From: Microbacterium candidum
GTDB lineage: Bacteria > Actinomycetota > Actinomycetes > Actinomycetales > Microbacteriaceae
DNA: 64,000 nucleotides
Reading direction: 5' to 3'
Assembly: GCF_030315975.1 (NCBI RefSeq)
Contig: NZ_JASXSZ010000002.1
Coordinates: 372,001-436,000, forward strand
The notes beneath the pieces were generated by a model. The model had not been told where the DNA came from, did no database searches, and worked only from the letters and a program-made list of their open reading frames with translations. This document shows, one piece after another, positions 1-9,218 of the stretch; the first letter of the stretch is position 1; each line of letters opens with the position of its first letter. The position numbers and the translations under genes were made by a program.

Positions 1-1
1 C

Positions 2-613
2 CTGCGCGAGCGAAAACGCCTCCGCACGCGACGCGATCTCCAGACCGCCGCGATCCGGCTGATGCGCGAGCAGGGTTACGCCGAGACGACTGTCGAGCAG
101 ATCGCGGACGCTGCCGAGGTCTCGCCGCGGACGTTCTTCCGCTACTTCCCGACGAAGGATGCCGTCCTCCTCACCGACCTGCAGGATGACGCGATCGCGC
201 AGATGCTCGCGACGGCTCCCGCCGACCTCGACATCATCGACGCGTACCGCGCGGCGGTGGAGACGGCGTTCCTGTCGCTGACCGACGAGCAGTGGGAGAC
301 CGAGCGCGAGCGCATGCGGCTCGTCATCTCGACGCCGGAGCTCGGTGTCACGGCGATGCTCCCGCGCGCGATGCGTCCGCTCACCGATGCGGTCGCGTTC
401 GTCGCTCGCCGCATGTCGCTTCCGGCCGACGATCCGCGGCCGCAGGTGTACGGGGCGATGCTCGTCGCCGCCACAGCCGGGGCCGCGGTCGTCCTGCTGC
501 AGCGATTCGCGACGGAGGATGTGGATCGCGAAGAGCTCTTCGCGGCCGTCGATCTGGGCCTGCAGATCCTGCGCGAGCCGTTCCCGACAGGCCTGCCCGC
601 GTCGCGCGAATGA
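2..613 (+). CDS. TetR-family transcriptional regulator, 5' end outside window
   Basis: The reading frame is open from base 2, so the true start lies upstream of the window; an internal Met at 62 would cut into the first helix of the HTH and is not the start. The visible N-terminus reads LRERKRLRTRRDLQTAAIRL and continues through a classic TetR helix-turn-helix ending in VSPRTFFRYFPTKD (the FxYFxxK signature). The rest is an all-helical ligand-binding domain without a recognisable effector. About 200 visible residues fit a nearly complete TetR protein. It is followed after 96 bp by a GNAT gene on the same strand. The target genes and ligand cannot be told from this window. Confidence 0.85.
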   Translation: MRERKRLRTRRDLQTAAIRLMREQGYAETTVEQIADAAEVSPRTFFRYFPTKDAVLLTDLQDDAIAQMLATAPADLDIIDAYRAAVETAFLSLTDEQWETERERMRLVISTPELGVTAMLPRAMRPLTDAVAFVARRMSLPADDPRPQVYGAMLVAATAGAAVVLLQRFATEDVDREELFAAVDLGLQILREPFPTGLPASRE

Positions 614-709
614 CGTGCGGGGCGGCCCGCGGCATCCATCTTTCAGCCTCGGTTCACCCGCTGTTCGCTCGATTTCACGTCTCGGCGGGACACGCGTAGA
701 GTCTGGCGC

Positions 710-1216
710 ATGGAGACCGAGCAGCACACCGATGTCGTTGTCCGTCCGGTTCGCGACGTGGATGCCGAGGCCCTCGGTCGCGTGCACGCGACGTGCTGGC
801 ACGAGACCTACGACCACCTCATCAGCAAGGCCGCTCTCGAGGCGGTCTCGCCCAAGCGGCTCGCCGAGCTGTGGACCCACTGGGCCGTCCAGGGCCCCGA
901 ATTCACCATGTGCGCGGCTCTCGTCGACGGCGAGATCGTCGGCTTCGTCGGCTCGGGTCCGGCCCGTGACAAGGATGCTCCGCGCGTGCGCGAGCTCTAC
1001 TTCATCTACCTGCTCGACGCCTACCACGGCACCGGGATCGGCCAGAAGCTGTTCGATGCGGCCGTTCCGGAGGGCGAGGAGAGCTACCTCTGGGTCGCCG
1101 ACGACAACCCCCGCGCGCACCGCTTCTACGTCCGCAACGGCTTCGCGCTCGACGGCGCGTCGCATACCGAGCCCTTCCTCGGCGAGACGCTGACCGAAGT
1201 CCGCTTCGTCCGCTGA
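710..1216 (+). CDS. GNAT-family N-acetyltransferase
   Basis: This 168-residue protein has the single-domain GNAT layout. The N-terminal strand-helix ([18 protein letters not shown]) is followed by the acetyl-CoA pyrophosphate-binding motif [18 protein letters not shown], at about residues 102-118, with the Q/R-x-x-G-x-G/A core as HGTGIG. Near the C-terminus [13 protein letters not shown] is the usual motif B region (N..A..FY...GF). It should transfer an acetyl group from acetyl-CoA to an amine. The substrate cannot be assigned; antibiotic, polyamine and protein N-acetylation are all possible. It lies 10 bp before a CofE gene on the same strand and may be cotranscribed with it. Confidence 0.85.
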   Translation: METEQHTDVVVRPVRDVDAEALGRVHATCWHETYDHLISKAALEAVSPKRLAELWTHWAVQGPEFTMCAALVDGEIVGFVGSGPARDKDAPRVRELYFIYLLDAYHGTGIGQKLFDAAVPEGEESYLWVADDNPRAHRFYVRNGFALDGASHTEPFLGETLTEVRFVR

Positions 1217-1226
1217 TCGTCCGCGC

Positions 1227-1994
1227 GTGCTGACGATCTGGGCGCTGCCCGGCATCCCCGAGATCGCCGCCGGCGCTGACCTCGTCGAGTTGATCGGCGA
1301 GGCCGCGGGCGATACCCTCCAGGACGGCGACATCCTCGTCGTCACGTCGAAGATCGTGTCGAAGGCCGAAGGCCGATTCGTGACGGCCGACGACCGCGAG
1401 GACGCGATCACCGCGGAGACCGTACGGCTCGTCGCATCCCGCACGTCGGAGACGGGGCATACGACGCGCATCGTCGAGAACCGGCTCGGCATCGTCGCGG
1501 CCGCAGCGGGGGTCGATGCGTCGAACACGCCGGACGGCACCGTGCTGCTGCTCCCGGTGGACCCGGACGCCTCGGCCCGCGGCCTCGCCTCGGGTCTGCG
1601 AGTGCGGCTCGGCGTGGAGGTCGGCGTCATCGTGTCCGACACGCTCGGGCGCGCGTGGCGCGAGGGCCAGACCGACTCGGCGATCGGCGCGGCGGGCGTG
1701 CACGTGTTCGACGATCTGCGCGGGACGGTGGATGCCGAGGGCCGGCCCCTCGTCGTCACCCTGCCGTGCGTGGCCGACGAGCTGGCCGCGGCTACCGACC
1801 TCGTGAAGGGCAAGGCCGCCCGGCTGCCGGTCGCCGTCGTGCGCGGGCGCGCGGACCTCGTCGGCCCGCTCGACCTCCCCGGCGCCCGTTCGATCGTGCG
1901 CCCCGCGGAGCGCGACATGTTCTCTCGCGGAGCGGACGAGGCGTACGCCGACGGGTTCGCCGCCGGCGCGGCATCCAACGCCTCCACCGCCTGA
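1227..1994 (+). CDS. cofE: Coenzyme F420-0:L-glutamate ligase (CofE/FbiB N-domain type)
   Basis: The enzyme adds glutamate residues to F420-0 with GTP to build the gamma-glutamyl tail of cofactor F420. The 255-residue protein starts at a GTG with [12 protein letters not shown], the typical CofE opening, and has family blocks such as [15 protein letters not shown] (about residues 38-52) and [22 protein letters not shown] (about 133-154). The length fits a stand-alone CofE; the nitroreductase-like second domain found in mycobacterial FbiB is absent. The GTG start is 10 bp after the preceding stop. It implies that the host makes F420. Whether F420-dependent reductases act in the nearby catabolic island is only a possibility. 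Confidence 0.85.
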   Translation: MLTIWALPGIPEIAAGADLVELIGEAAGDTLQDGDILVVTSKIVSKAEGRFVTADDREDAITAETVRLVASRTSETGHTTRIVENRLGIVAAAAGVDASNTPDGTVLLLPVDPDASARGLASGLRVRLGVEVGVIVSDTLGRAWREGQTDSAIGAAGVHVFDDLRGTVDAEGRPLVVTLPCVADELAAATDLVKGKAARLPVAVVRGRADLVGPLDLPGARSIVRPAERDMFSRGADEAYADGFAAGAASNASTA

Positions 1995-2040
1995 GCTCAC
2001 TCCAGCAGCCCCGCCTCAGTCGCGACTCCGCGTGGGCCGC

Positions 2041-2098
2041 CGACTTGCGGCGAATGGCGGCTATCAAAGCCCGCATAGCCGCCATTCGCCGCAAGTCG
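2041..2098. terminator. Perfect 24-bp inverted repeat between convergent genes
   Basis: Two arms, 2041-2064 and 2075-2098, are perfect reverse complements (left arm begins CGACTTGCGGCGAATGG) around a 10-base loop. The element lies between the end of cofE and the end of the convergent DUF4097 gene. It can form a very stable hairpin in both transcripts and so probably acts as a bidirectional terminator. There is no U-run, which is common in high-GC actinobacteria. Its exact symmetry also fits a REP-like dispersed palindrome. Confidence 0.6.
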
Positions 2099-2142
2099 AT
2101 GAATGGAGCCCCGCGCGGCGGGGTGGGGAGCGGGGGATCGGA

Positions 2143-2979
2143 TCAGTCGCTGGGGCGGAGGGTCATCGTGCCGGCGGACATGTCCACGCGGATGATGCTC
2201 GACGCGCCCGGCGTCGACCCGAGCTGGTTGTCGAGCCTGCCCGCCGAGACGTTCGAGGTGACGTCGTAGGAGCCCTGCGGCACGGCGAGATCGAGCGAGC
2301 CGGCCGAGACGTGCGCGGCCGTGCTGTCCGGCTGACCGCCGCGGATGGCGACCGACATCGATCCCGCCTCGACGGTGAGGTCCGCGCGGACGACTCCCTC
2401 GACGTTGATGTCGCCGCTGCCGGCGCTCACCTTCGCATCGAGTCCTGACGCCGTTCCGGCGACACTCGCGGAGCCCGCCTGCACATCGAGACCGACATCG
2501 CCGAACTGGCCGTTCACGGTGAGCGAGCCGGCGGCGACGCGCATCGTGGCATCCATTCCCTGCAGAGAGGTCGGCAGGCGCAGCACGGCCTTGTCCGCCA
2601 TGCCGAAGAGGTTCGGCCAGCCGAACCGGTTGTCGGGCGAGGCGACGACGAGCTTCGAGCCGTCGACGCGGAGCGTCCACGGGCCGCTCGAGACCGACGA
2701 CTGCACGTCGAGCTCGGCCTTCTCCACGCCGGCGTACTCGACCTGCAGGCCGCCGGCGGCGAGCTGCACGTCGATGCTGTTCACGTTCGAGGCGTCGACC
2801 GCGTACGACGTCGTGTGGACCCCGGAGAACGCCGCGCCGATCGCGCTGAAGGTCGCGGTCGAGATGATCACGACGGCGCCGAGGATCATCGCGATGATCG
2901 CCATGGCACGCGCCGAGCTCGGCGGTTCGGGGGATGCGGGCGCCGGAGTGACCGGCGGAGGGGTGAGCGTGGTGCTCAT
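2143..2979 (-). CDS. Membrane-anchored DUF4097 (beta-helix) protein
   Basis: The 278-residue protein has a short proline-rich cytoplasmic N-terminus, one transmembrane helix at about residues 25-52 (AMAIIAMILGAVVIISTA), and an extracytoplasmic domain of short beta repeats rich in G, S, V and D (VAAGSLTVNGQFGDVGLDVQ, VSAGSGDINVEG, SAGTMTLRPSD), typical of the DUF4097 adhesin-like family. The start ATG overlaps the stop of the upstream response regulator (ATGA), making it the last gene of a three-gene histidine kinase operon. DUF4097 proteins often accompany envelope-stress regulators, so a role in sensing or as an output of that system is plausible. No biochemical function is known to me. Confidence 0.75.
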   Translation of the reverse strand: MSTTLTPPPVTPAPASPEPPSSARAMAIIAMILGAVVIISTATFSAIGAAFSGVHTTSYAVDASNVNSIDVQLAAGGLQVEYAGVEKAELDVQSSVSSGPWTLRVDGSKLVVASPDNRFGWPNLFGMADKAVLRLPTSLQGMDATMRVAAGSLTVNGQFGDVGLDVQAGSASVAGTASGLDAKVSAGSGDINVEGVVRADLTVEAGSMSVAIRGGQPDSTAAHVSAGSLDLAVPQGSYDVTSNVSAGRLDNQLGSTPGASSIIRVDMSAGTMTLRPSD

Positions 2980-3653
2980 CGGAGTTCTCCCGTCTGCGGC
3001 TGGCCGCCGCTGTGTGAGATGTGGGCGAGCGCCGCGAGCACGCGGCGGTTGCCGGACTCGTCGGGCTCGAGATCGAGCTTCTGGAAGACCGCGGTGATGT
3101 GCTTCTCGACACTGCCCTCGCTGATGTGGAGGGTCTGCGCGATCGCCTGGTTCGATTTGCCCTCCGCGATGAGCGCCAGGACCGTCGACTCGCGGTCGGT
3201 GAGCCGCTGCATCCTGTCGTCCCTCGTGCGACGGCCGAGCAGCTGCGCGACGACCTCGGGGTCGAACACCGTCGCGCCGCCGGCGATCTGGGCCACGGTG
3301 TCGAGGAAGTCGCCGACGTCGGCGACGCGGTCCTTCAGCAGGTAGCCGAGGGCGCCGCCGCGGCCGGCGATGAGCTCGGTCGCGTAGCGCTCCTCGACGT
3401 ACTGGGACAGCACGAGCACGGGCAGGTCGGGGTTCGCCGCGCGCAGGCGCAAGGCCGCCCGGATGCCCTCGTCGCTGTGCGTCGGAGGGAGGCGGACGTC
3501 GAGGATGCAGAGGTCCGGCTGCTGCGCGCGGACCGCCTCGTCGATGCCCGTCGCGTCGGGCAGAGCCGCGACCACGGTGTGCCCGGCGTCCTCGAGCAGG
3601 CGCACGAGGCCTTCGCGCAGGAGGACGGAGTCCTCGCAGATCAGAACGCGCAC
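2976..3653 (-). CDS. NarL/LuxR-type response regulator
   Basis: The start is taken as the GTG at 3653, which gives VRVLICEDSVLLREGL, the first strand of a receiver domain; longer upstream extensions have no receiver-like sequence. The 225-residue protein has acidic residues E7/D8, phospho-acceptor D52 in CILDVRLPP, the switch Ser in VLVLSQY and the Lys in GYLLKDR. A C-terminal LuxR HTH lies at about 150-205 (LTDRESTVLALIAEGKSNQA, then SVEKHI). It overlaps the end of the kinase gene by 13 bp and the DUF4097 start by 4 bp, so the three are translationally coupled. It is the DNA-binding output of the adjacent kinase. Confidence 0.9.
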   Translation of the reverse strand: MRVLICEDSVLLREGLVRLLEDAGHTVVAALPDATGIDEAVRAQQPDLCILDVRLPPTHSDEGIRAALRLRAANPDLPVLVLSQYVEERYATELIAGRGGALGYLLKDRVADVGDFLDTVAQIAGGATVFDPEVVAQLLGRRTRDDRMQRLTDRESTVLALIAEGKSNQAIAQTLHISEGSVEKHITAVFQKLDLEPDESGNRRVLAALAHISHSGGQPQTGELR

Positions 3654-5029
3654 GGGACGCTCACCTCCACACTCGTCGGTCCGCCGGCCGGGCTCTCGAG
3701 GCGGAGCGTGCCGCCGACGCCGAGCACCCGGTTGCCGAGTCCGTCGAGGCCGCCGCCGGGGACCACGACGGCTCCCCCGATGCCGTCGTCCTCGATGCGC
3801 GCCCAGACCGTGTTCCCTGGGGCCACGCCCCCGGAGGCTCCGAGCACCGCGCCAGCGGGGCTTGGAGTGGGGGTGGGGACGCGCTGCCGCACGAGCACGC
3901 GGCACTCCTTGCCGCGCGAGTGCTTCGCCGCGTTCGTGAGCGCCTCGGCGATCACGAAGTACACGGCGGCCTCGGCATCCGGGCTGCACCGGTGCTCGAG
4001 CCGCACGTCGAGACTCACGGGGATCGGCGAGCGCGCCGCGAGGGCCGAGAGGGCCGCATCCAGTCCCCGATCCGTCAGGACGGAGGTGTGGATGCCGCGG
4101 GCCAGCTGCCGCAGCTCCGTGATGGCGGCCTTCGTCGAGGTGTGCGCCTCGGCGATGAGCGCCTTCGCCGCCTCGGGATCGCTGTCGATCTTCTGCTGGG
4201 CGAGGCCCAGCGTCATCCCGACCGAGACGAGCCGCGGCTGCACGCCGTCGTGGAGGTCGCGCTCGATGCGCGTGCGCTCGACGTCCGCGGCGCGCACCGC
4301 GCCGGCGCGCTGCACCTGCGACGTGCGGGCCTGCTCGGCGAGGACCGCCTCACGCGACGGGACGAGGATGACGCGCGCCAGCAGTCCCTGGAGAAGCGCC
4401 ATGCCGATCATGATCGCGAACCCGAGGACGATCTGGCCGACTCCGACCGGAACCGCCCATGCCGTCGGCACGGTGAGCCCGGTGTCGAACATGTGGATCT
4501 CATCGGTCGACGACACGAGCGGGAGGAAGAGGAGCGCGACGCCGGAGGCGATGTTGCGCACCTGCGCGAGGAGGATGAGGCCGAGGATCGTGGACACCGC
4601 GGCGCTCGCGACCGCCCGCCACATCGACAGGTCGATGAACTGCAGCCACAGCGTGCGGAGGAAGCCGGTGAATCCGGGGCGCCCGCTCGTGCGCGGCCGG
4701 CGGGGCGTCAGCCCGAATCGGTACAGGCCGTCGATGCGGGCCACCTCGAACCAGCCCAGGGCGAACAGGATGTACTCGAACGCGATGAGGAACAGGACGC
4801 CGATGCCGAGGATCGGCAGCAGGCCGATGCCGAGCGGCAGGAAGATGCACAGGATCGTGAAGACGGCCGAGCCGATCGCGCCCATCGCGGCCAGCTGCAG
4901 GATCGCGCCGACGATGCGGCCGGGCGTCCCGATCCGCGGGCGCGGGGTCTGCGCGGCGGGCGCCGGAGGCGGTGGGGTCGGCGGGGCGGCCAGGGTGTCT
5001 GTCATGCCTCCAACGGTAGGCCGCGGCAT
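3641..5029 (-). CDS. Membrane sensor histidine kinase, HisKA_3 (NarL-partner) type
   Basis: The protein has 462 residues from the ATG at 5029; an alternative ATG at 5005 gives 454. A proline-rich head is followed by about four to six membrane segments between residues 35 and 220 in the arrangement of actinobacterial 'putative sensor' domains. The HisKA_3 motif ERDLHDGVQPRLVSVG carries the phospho-acceptor H260. The HATPase_c domain has the N-box EALTNAAKHS (362-371) and the G-box DDGIGG. Residues about 384-407 (VPTPTPSPAGAV then LGASGGVAPGNT) are an insertion between two HATPase strands and are encoded by a dispersed DNA repeat also found in two other genes here. It is coupled to the response regulator. 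Confidence 0.88.
   Translation of the reverse strand: MPRPTVGGMTDTLAAPPTPPPPAPAAQTPRPRIGTPGRIVGAILQLAAMGAIGSAVFTILCIFLPLGIGLLPILGIGVLFLIAFEYILFALGWFEVARIDGLYRFGLTPRRPRTSGRPGFTGFLRTLWLQFIDLSMWRAVASAAVSTILGLILLAQVRNIASGVALLFLPLVSSTDEIHMFDTGLTVPTAWAVPVGVGQIVLGFAIMIGMALLQGLLARVILVPSREAVLAEQARTSQVQRAGAVRAADVERTRIERDLHDGVQPRLVSVGMTLGLAQQKIDSDPEAAKALIAEAHTSTKAAITELRQLARGIHTSVLTDRGLDAALSALAARSPIPVSLDVRLEHRCSPDAEAAVYFVIAEALTNAAKHSRGKECRVLVRQRVPTPTPSPAGAVLGASGGVAPGNTVWARIEDDGIGGAVVVPGGGLDGLGNRVLGVGGTLRLESPAGGPTSVEVSVPCAF
3815..3880 (-). repeat. R2 dispersed repeat inside the histidine kinase gene
   Basis: Read on the minus strand this segment closely matches the roughly 61-bp R2 repeat at 6580-6640, 6937-6997 and 58255-58315: it has the CCCCAC.CCCACTCCA start, the central GCTGGCGCG and the CGGAGCCTCCGGG block. 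It encodes a Pro/Gly/Ala-rich insertion in the ATPase domain. Here the coding strand carries the repeat in the opposite orientation from the other two genes. Confidence 0.75.
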
Positions 5030-5107
5030 CCTCTCGCGCCCCTGAGGCAGCCGGACAGTTGTCTTCGGGTTATCCCCCGGGTGCCGGCCCCCGAGCCGGT
5101 GGAGGGT

Positions 5108-7408
5108 TCAGCGGCCGCTCACCTTGCCGAAGAGACGCGCGATCGGCGCGAGGACGAGCGGACGGGCGGCGACCCACGCGATGGCGATGACGACGAGCGA
5201 GGCGATGAAGATCCAGAACCCCACCCAGTTGACCTCGTCGGACCCGCCGTACATATGGTTCAGGTTGCGCAGCGCCCCGGTCGCGAGAACGAGGGTGACG
5301 TGCACGATGATGAACAGCACGAAGTAGAGCATCACCGGGAAGTGGACCGCGCGGGCCGCCTCGACCGGGTACGCCTTGGACAGGCGCTTCGCGTTCTTCG
5401 GCCACACCCCGGACATGCGCACGCCGGTGATCGCGGCGAGCGGTGCGGCGATGAACACGGTCGCGAAGTAGGCGAGCTGCTGCAGCGAGTTGTAGTTGAC
5501 CCAGCCGTCCTCGGTCGGCCAGTCCAGGGACACGTACTTCAGCGCCGCGGTGATCGCGTTCGGGATGACTTCCCAGCTGGTGGGGATGATCCGCATCCAC
5601 TGTCCTGTCGCGAGCAGCAGGATGACGAAGATCGCGCCGTTGACCAACCACAGGATGTCGAGCGACTGGTGGAACCACAGGGTGAGGCTGATCTTGCGCT
5701 TCGGGTTGGTCTTCGGCGACCAGAACACGGTGGGCCGCTTCTCGCGGCGGACGGTGAGGCCCGTGCGGATGATCAGCACCATGAAGAACACGTTGAAGAA
5801 GTGCTGCCACTGCAGCCACGCCGGGAAACCGACCGGGGCGCCCTCGGGCAGCGGGTACTGGCCCGGGTACGTGTGCACGAAGTCGACCATGAACGGCAGG
5901 CTGAGGAACCAGCGCACGAACAGCACGGCCATCCCCGCGGCGAACAGCAGCCCCGCGCCCCCGACGATGACAGCCCCCGCCCACTGGAGCTTCGTGAACG
6001 GACCGATGCGCTCCGGCTCGGGCGCGGCGATCGGGGTCTTGCGGGTGCGGTCCGCGTTCCACTTCTGGGCCGCCGCACCGGGGAAGACGGTCTGCGGCGA
6101 CGGCAGCGGGATGGACAGATCACGGGTCACGACCGCTTCGCGCGGTTCGTTGAGCGAGGGAGGAACGACCGAGTCGAAACGCGGTTCCGTCTCGGCAACG
6201 ACAGGGGCAGTGGATGCGGCAGCCGGCGCGGCAGCGAACGTTTCCGGCGGCCAGGGCTCCCCGCCCTTGACCCGCGGCAGTCCGCGGCGAACCGCGACCG
6301 AACCTGCGGCCGCGACGGCGGCGGCAGCCGGCGCGGCGACGGCGGATGCTGCGGCGGGAGAGGCGGCCTGCTGCGTTTCGTCTCGCTGCGCTCGCGGGGC
6401 GACCGGGGCTTCTGCCTGCGGCTCGTTGAGCGAGGGAGGAACGACCGAGTCGAAACGCGGTTCCGGTTGAGCGGTGGATGCGGCGGCCACCATGCCGGCG
6501 GGCGGCCACGGCTCTCCGCCCTTCACACGAGGCAGACCCCGACGGAGGGCAGATGCCGTTGCGACAGACGACCCCTCGCTCCCCACGCCCACTCCACCCG
6601 GCGCTGGCGCGCCGCGCGGAGCCTCCGGGCGCGTGGGCCCTAGCTCGGGGACCGCGGCCTGGGCAACCGAAGCGGGGGCCGCGGCGACGGCGGATGCTGC
6701 GTCGGGAGCAGCGGCTTGCGGCGTTTCGCCTCGCTGCGCTCGCGGGGCGACCGGGGCGGTTGCGGCAACACCCCGCGGCTCGTTGAGCGAGGGAGGAACG
6801 ACCGAGTCGAAACGCGGTTCCGTCGGACCGGTGGATGCTATCGCGACAGCGCCGGCTGGAGGCCACGGCTCTCCGCCCTTCACCCGCGGGAGGCCGCGGC
6901 GGAGGGCAGATGCCGTTGCGGCAGACGACCCCTCGCTCCCCACGCCCACTCCACCCGGCGCTGGCGCGCCGCGCGGAGCCTCCGGGCGCGTGGGCCCAAG
7001 CTCGGGGACCGCAGCCTGGGCAACCGAAGCGGGGGCCGCTGCGACGGCGGGCGGCGCGTCCGCAACGACGGCTTGCGGCGTTTCGTCTCGCTCCGCTCGC
7101 TCAACGAGCGAAGTGGTCGAGGCCTCGCTCTGCGTTTCGTCTCGCTCCGCTCGCTCAACGAGCGAGGTGGTCGAGGCCTCGCTCTGCGTTTCGTCTCGCT
7201 CCGCTCGCTCAACGAGCGAGGACTCCCCCGGTCGGTCGTTGAGCGAGGGAGGAACGACCGAGTCGAAACGCGGTGCCCCTTCAGCGACATCGGGAGCAGC
7301 AGCATCCACGGGATCCACCGTGACCGGGGCGTCGCCGCCCGCGGGCCACGGCTCGCCGCCGCGGGTGCGCGGCAGGCCGCGCCGGACGCTGCTCCCGAAC
7401 GTCGCCAT
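5108..7408 (-). CDS. Cytochrome b561-like membrane protein with long repetitive N-terminal extension
   Basis: Residues about 470-766 form a di-heme cytochrome b domain with four or more membrane helices and candidate heme histidines in [25 protein letters not shown] and FIIVHVTLV, resembling thiosulfate-reductase/formate-dehydrogenase b subunits. Residues 1-450 are a hydrophilic extension made of repeats: [17 protein letters not shown] (four copies including a diverged first one), [12 protein letters not shown] (four copies), [12 protein letters not shown] (three tandem) and a Pro/Gly-rich R2-encoded segment (two copies). The start ATG is 5 bp after etfA, so etfB-etfA-cytochrome is one operon. 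This suggests electron transfer between ETF and the quinone pool or respiratory chain, which is inference. The extension is far longer than in the b561 relatives I know. Confidence 0.75.
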   Translation of the reverse strand: MATFGSSVRRGLPRTRGGEPWPAGGDAPVTVDPVDAAAPDVAEGAPRFDSVVPPSLNDRPGESSLVERAERDETQSEASTTSLVERAERDETQSEASTTSLVERAERDETPQAVVADAPPAVAAAPASVAQAAVPELGPTRPEAPRGAPAPGGVGVGSEGSSAATASALRRGLPRVKGGEPWPPAGAVAIASTGPTEPRFDSVVPPSLNEPRGVAATAPVAPRAQRGETPQAAAPDAASAVAAAPASVAQAAVPELGPTRPEAPRGAPAPGGVGVGSEGSSVATASALRRGLPRVKGGEPWPPAGMVAAASTAQPEPRFDSVVPPSLNEPQAEAPVAPRAQRDETQQAASPAAASAVAAPAAAAVAAAGSVAVRRGLPRVKGGEPWPPETFAAAPAAASTAPVVAETEPRFDSVVPPSLNEPREAVVTRDLSIPLPSPQTVFPGAAAQKWNADRTRKTPIAAPEPERIGPFTKLQWAGAVIVGGAGLLFAAGMAVLFVRWFLSLPFMVDFVHTYPGQYPLPEGAPVGFPAWLQWQHFFNVFFMVLIIRTGLTVRREKRPTVFWSPKTNPKRKISLTLWFHQSLDILWLVNGAIFVILLLATGQWMRIIPTSWEVIPNAITAALKYVSLDWPTEDGWVNYNSLQQLAYFATVFIAAPLAAITGVRMSGVWPKNAKRLSKAYPVEAARAVHFPVMLYFVLFIIVHVTLVLATGALRNLNHMYGGSDEVNWVGFWIFIASLVVIAIAWVAARPLVLAPIARLFGKVSGR
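6145..7274. repeat. Repeat-rich block (R1 copies, 54-bp tandem and 357-bp module) inside the cytochrome gene
   Basis: Four 37-bp R1 copies in one orientation lie at 6149-6185, 6425-6461, 6782-6818 and 7238-7274 (each starts GTTGAGCGAGGGAGGAACGA). R1-like copies in the other orientation lie at 6373-6395 and 6721-6743, and as a 54-bp tandem array with starts at 7078, 7132 and 7186. A module of about 357 bp (119 codons) is duplicated in frame: GGAGGGCAGATGCCGTTGCG recurs at 6544 and 6901. R2 copies are at 6580-6640 and 6937-6997. All copy spacings keep the reading frame open. Confidence 0.9.
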
Positions 7409-7413
7409 GCGGG

Positions 7414-8385
7414 TTACGCCTTCCGTGCCTGCAGGGCGGCGATCAGCTGCGGGACGACGGTGAACAGGTCGCCCACGACGCCGAAGTCGGCGATGTCGAA
7501 GATCGGGGCATCCCCGTCCTTGTTGATCGCGACGATCGTCTTCGCCGTCTGCATGCCCGCCCGGTGCTGGATCGCGCCGGAGATGCCGAGCGCGATGTAC
7601 AACTGCGGCGACACGGAGACACCGGTCTGGCCGACCTGGTACGAGTAGGGGACGTACCCGGCATCCACCGCGGCACGCGACGCGCCGACCGCTGCCCCGA
7701 GGACATCGGCGAGCTGGTCGACGAGCTCGAACTTCTCCTCGGACCCGAGCCCGCGGCCGCCGGAGACGACCTTCGCGGCGCCCCGCAACTCGGGACGGCT
7801 CGAGGTCGCCGCGGCCGCCTGCACGTCGGAGACGGATGCCGCGGGCTTGCCCGACGACTCCACCGACAGCTCCTCCACCTCGGGGGTGCGAGCCTCGGCA
7901 CGCGCGTCGACGGCGCCCTGACGGACCGTGATCACCGGTGCGCCATAGGTCGCCGCGGAGTCGACGTTGTACGCCCCGCCGTAGACGGAGTGCTGCGCGA
8001 CGACGCCCTCGGCATCGCGCGAGACGCCGACGGCATCGACAGCGAGAGCGGATCGCGTGCGCGCGGCGAATCGGGCCGCGGCCTCCCTGCCTTCGATCGA
8101 GTTCGACACCAGCACGGCATCCGGGCGCACCAGCCCGGCGGCGGCGGTCAGCGCGTCCACGACCGGGACCGTCAGCGACGAACCGTCCGTCGTCGCGGTC
8201 ACGACCTGCGCGGCTCCGAGCTCACCCGCGGCCGCGACGAGGTCTGCGGCGTTCGGCGCAGCGATCAGCGCAACGGGCGTGCCCACCTGAGCGGCCGCAC
8301 CGAGCAGCCCCGCGGCCGACTTCGCGAGTGCGCCGTCCGGCGCGACATCCACCAGGACGAGGATCGAGTCTTCTGCGTACCCCAT
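7414..8385 (-). CDS. etfA: Electron transfer flavoprotein alpha subunit
   Basis: EtfA and EtfB form the FAD/AMP-binding ETF dimer that takes electrons from acyl-CoA dehydrogenases. The C-terminal FAD domain is clear: [20 protein letters not shown], then [24 protein letters not shown], and [19 protein letters not shown]. The N-terminal half is the AANH-like domain ([26 protein letters not shown]). The start at 8385 (MGYAEDS) has a GAGAGGG ribosome site at good spacing; an in-frame ATG six bases upstream (8391) sits directly against that site. It lies 11 bp after etfB and 5 bp before the cytochrome gene. It is probably the electron sink for the many FadE enzymes of the island. Confidence 0.93.
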   Translation of the reverse strand: MGYAEDSILVLVDVAPDGALAKSAAGLLGAAAQVGTPVALIAAPNAADLVAAAGELGAAQVVTATTDGSSLTVPVVDALTAAAGLVRPDAVLVSNSIEGREAAARFAARTRSALAVDAVGVSRDAEGVVAQHSVYGGAYNVDSAATYGAPVITVRQGAVDARAEARTPEVEELSVESSGKPAASVSDVQAAAATSSRPELRGAAKVVSGGRGLGSEEKFELVDQLADVLGAAVGASRAAVDAGYVPYSYQVGQTGVSVSPQLYIALGISGAIQHRAGMQTAKTIVAINKDGDAPIFDIADFGVVGDLFTVVPQLIAALQARKA

Positions 8386-8396
8386 GGTCATCCCTC

Positions 8397-9173
8397 TCAG
8401 GCCAGCCGGTTCTGGATGAGGAACTCGGCGAGCTGCTCGCCGGCATCCCCCTCGTCCACGATCTTGACGCCCGCCGCCCTCGGCGGCTTCTCCGAGACCT
8501 GGATCATGATCGACCTCGCGGCGGCCGGGTCGTCGGCGTCGATCTCGAGATCACCGAGCGAGAGCGTCTCGAACGGCTTCTTCTTCGCCGCCATGATGCC
8601 CTTGAAGTTCGGGAACCGTGCGTCGGGGAGCCGCTCGGTGATCGACACCACGGCCGGAAGCGACGCCTTGACGCGCATCGTGCCGCCATCCGTCGCCCGC
8701 TCGCCCGACACGCTGGTGTCCGTGAGCTCCACCGAGTTCAGGTTCGTCGCGTGCGGGAGGTCGAGGATCTCCGCGACCATGGCCGGGATCACACCGCCCA
8801 CGCCGTCCGTCGAGCCGTTGCCCGCGAGGATCAGGTCGAACCCGGTCCGCTTCGCCGCCGCAGCCAGCACTTCGGCGGTCAGGCCCAGGTCGGCACCCGC
8901 GAGACGTTCGTCGACGACCTGCACCGCCGAGGCGGCACCCATCGCGAGCCCCTTGCGCACGGTCGCTGCCGCCGACTCCGGCGACATCGACAGCACCACG
9001 ACCTCGGTGCCCGCGTGCGCGTCGGCGTAGCTCAGCGCCACCTCGAGTGCCCGCTCGCCGATCTCGTCGAGCACGGTCTCGCTCGCGGCACGATCCGCGA
9101 GACCCGTCTCCAGATCCAGCTTGCGGTCACCATAGGTGTCCGGGACTTCCTTGACCAGGACCACGATCCTCAT
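8397..9173 (-). CDS. etfB: Electron transfer flavoprotein beta subunit
   Basis: The 258-residue protein begins [15 protein letters not shown] and contains the EtfB landmarks [20 protein letters not shown] (AMP-binding and inter-subunit region), [10 protein letters not shown] and [20 protein letters not shown] followed by GIMAAKKK. The ATG at 9173 is preceded by AAGGAG at optimal distance and is preferred over the GTG at 9179. It is the first gene of the leftward etfB-etfA-cytochrome b operon. Its promoter region holds two tandem near-palindromes at 9219-9257 that may be an operator. Confidence 0.93.
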   Translation of the reverse strand: MRIVVLVKEVPDTYGDRKLDLETGLADRAASETVLDEIGERALEVALSYADAHAGTEVVVLSMSPESAAATVRKGLAMGAASAVQVVDERLAGADLGLTAEVLAAAAKRTGFDLILAGNGSTDGVGGVIPAMVAEILDLPHATNLNSVELTDTSVSGERATDGGTMRVKASLPAVVSITERLPDARFPNFKGIMAAKKKPFETLSLGDLEIDADDPAAARSIMIQVSEKPPRAAGVKIVDEGDAGEQLAEFLIQNRLA

Positions 9174-9218
9174 GAGCACTCCTTCGTCGAGACGAGTCTA
9201 TGGGTAGATGGAAGCAGG

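Noticed and set aside
3920..6643. Very long open frame (907 codons) on the plus strand
   Set aside because: It runs antisense to the histidine kinase and cytochrome genes, and its translation is highly charged low-complexity sequence without domains; long antisense frames are expected at this GC content.
7078..7219. Tandem 54-bp repeats as a CRISPR array
   Set aside because: There are no variable spacers, the period is a multiple of three, and the frame stays open through the cytochrome gene; no cas genes are near.
6145..7274. Insertion sequence or transposon in the cytochrome gene
   Set aside because: No transposase, no terminal repeats with target duplication, and only short repeats that keep the frame.
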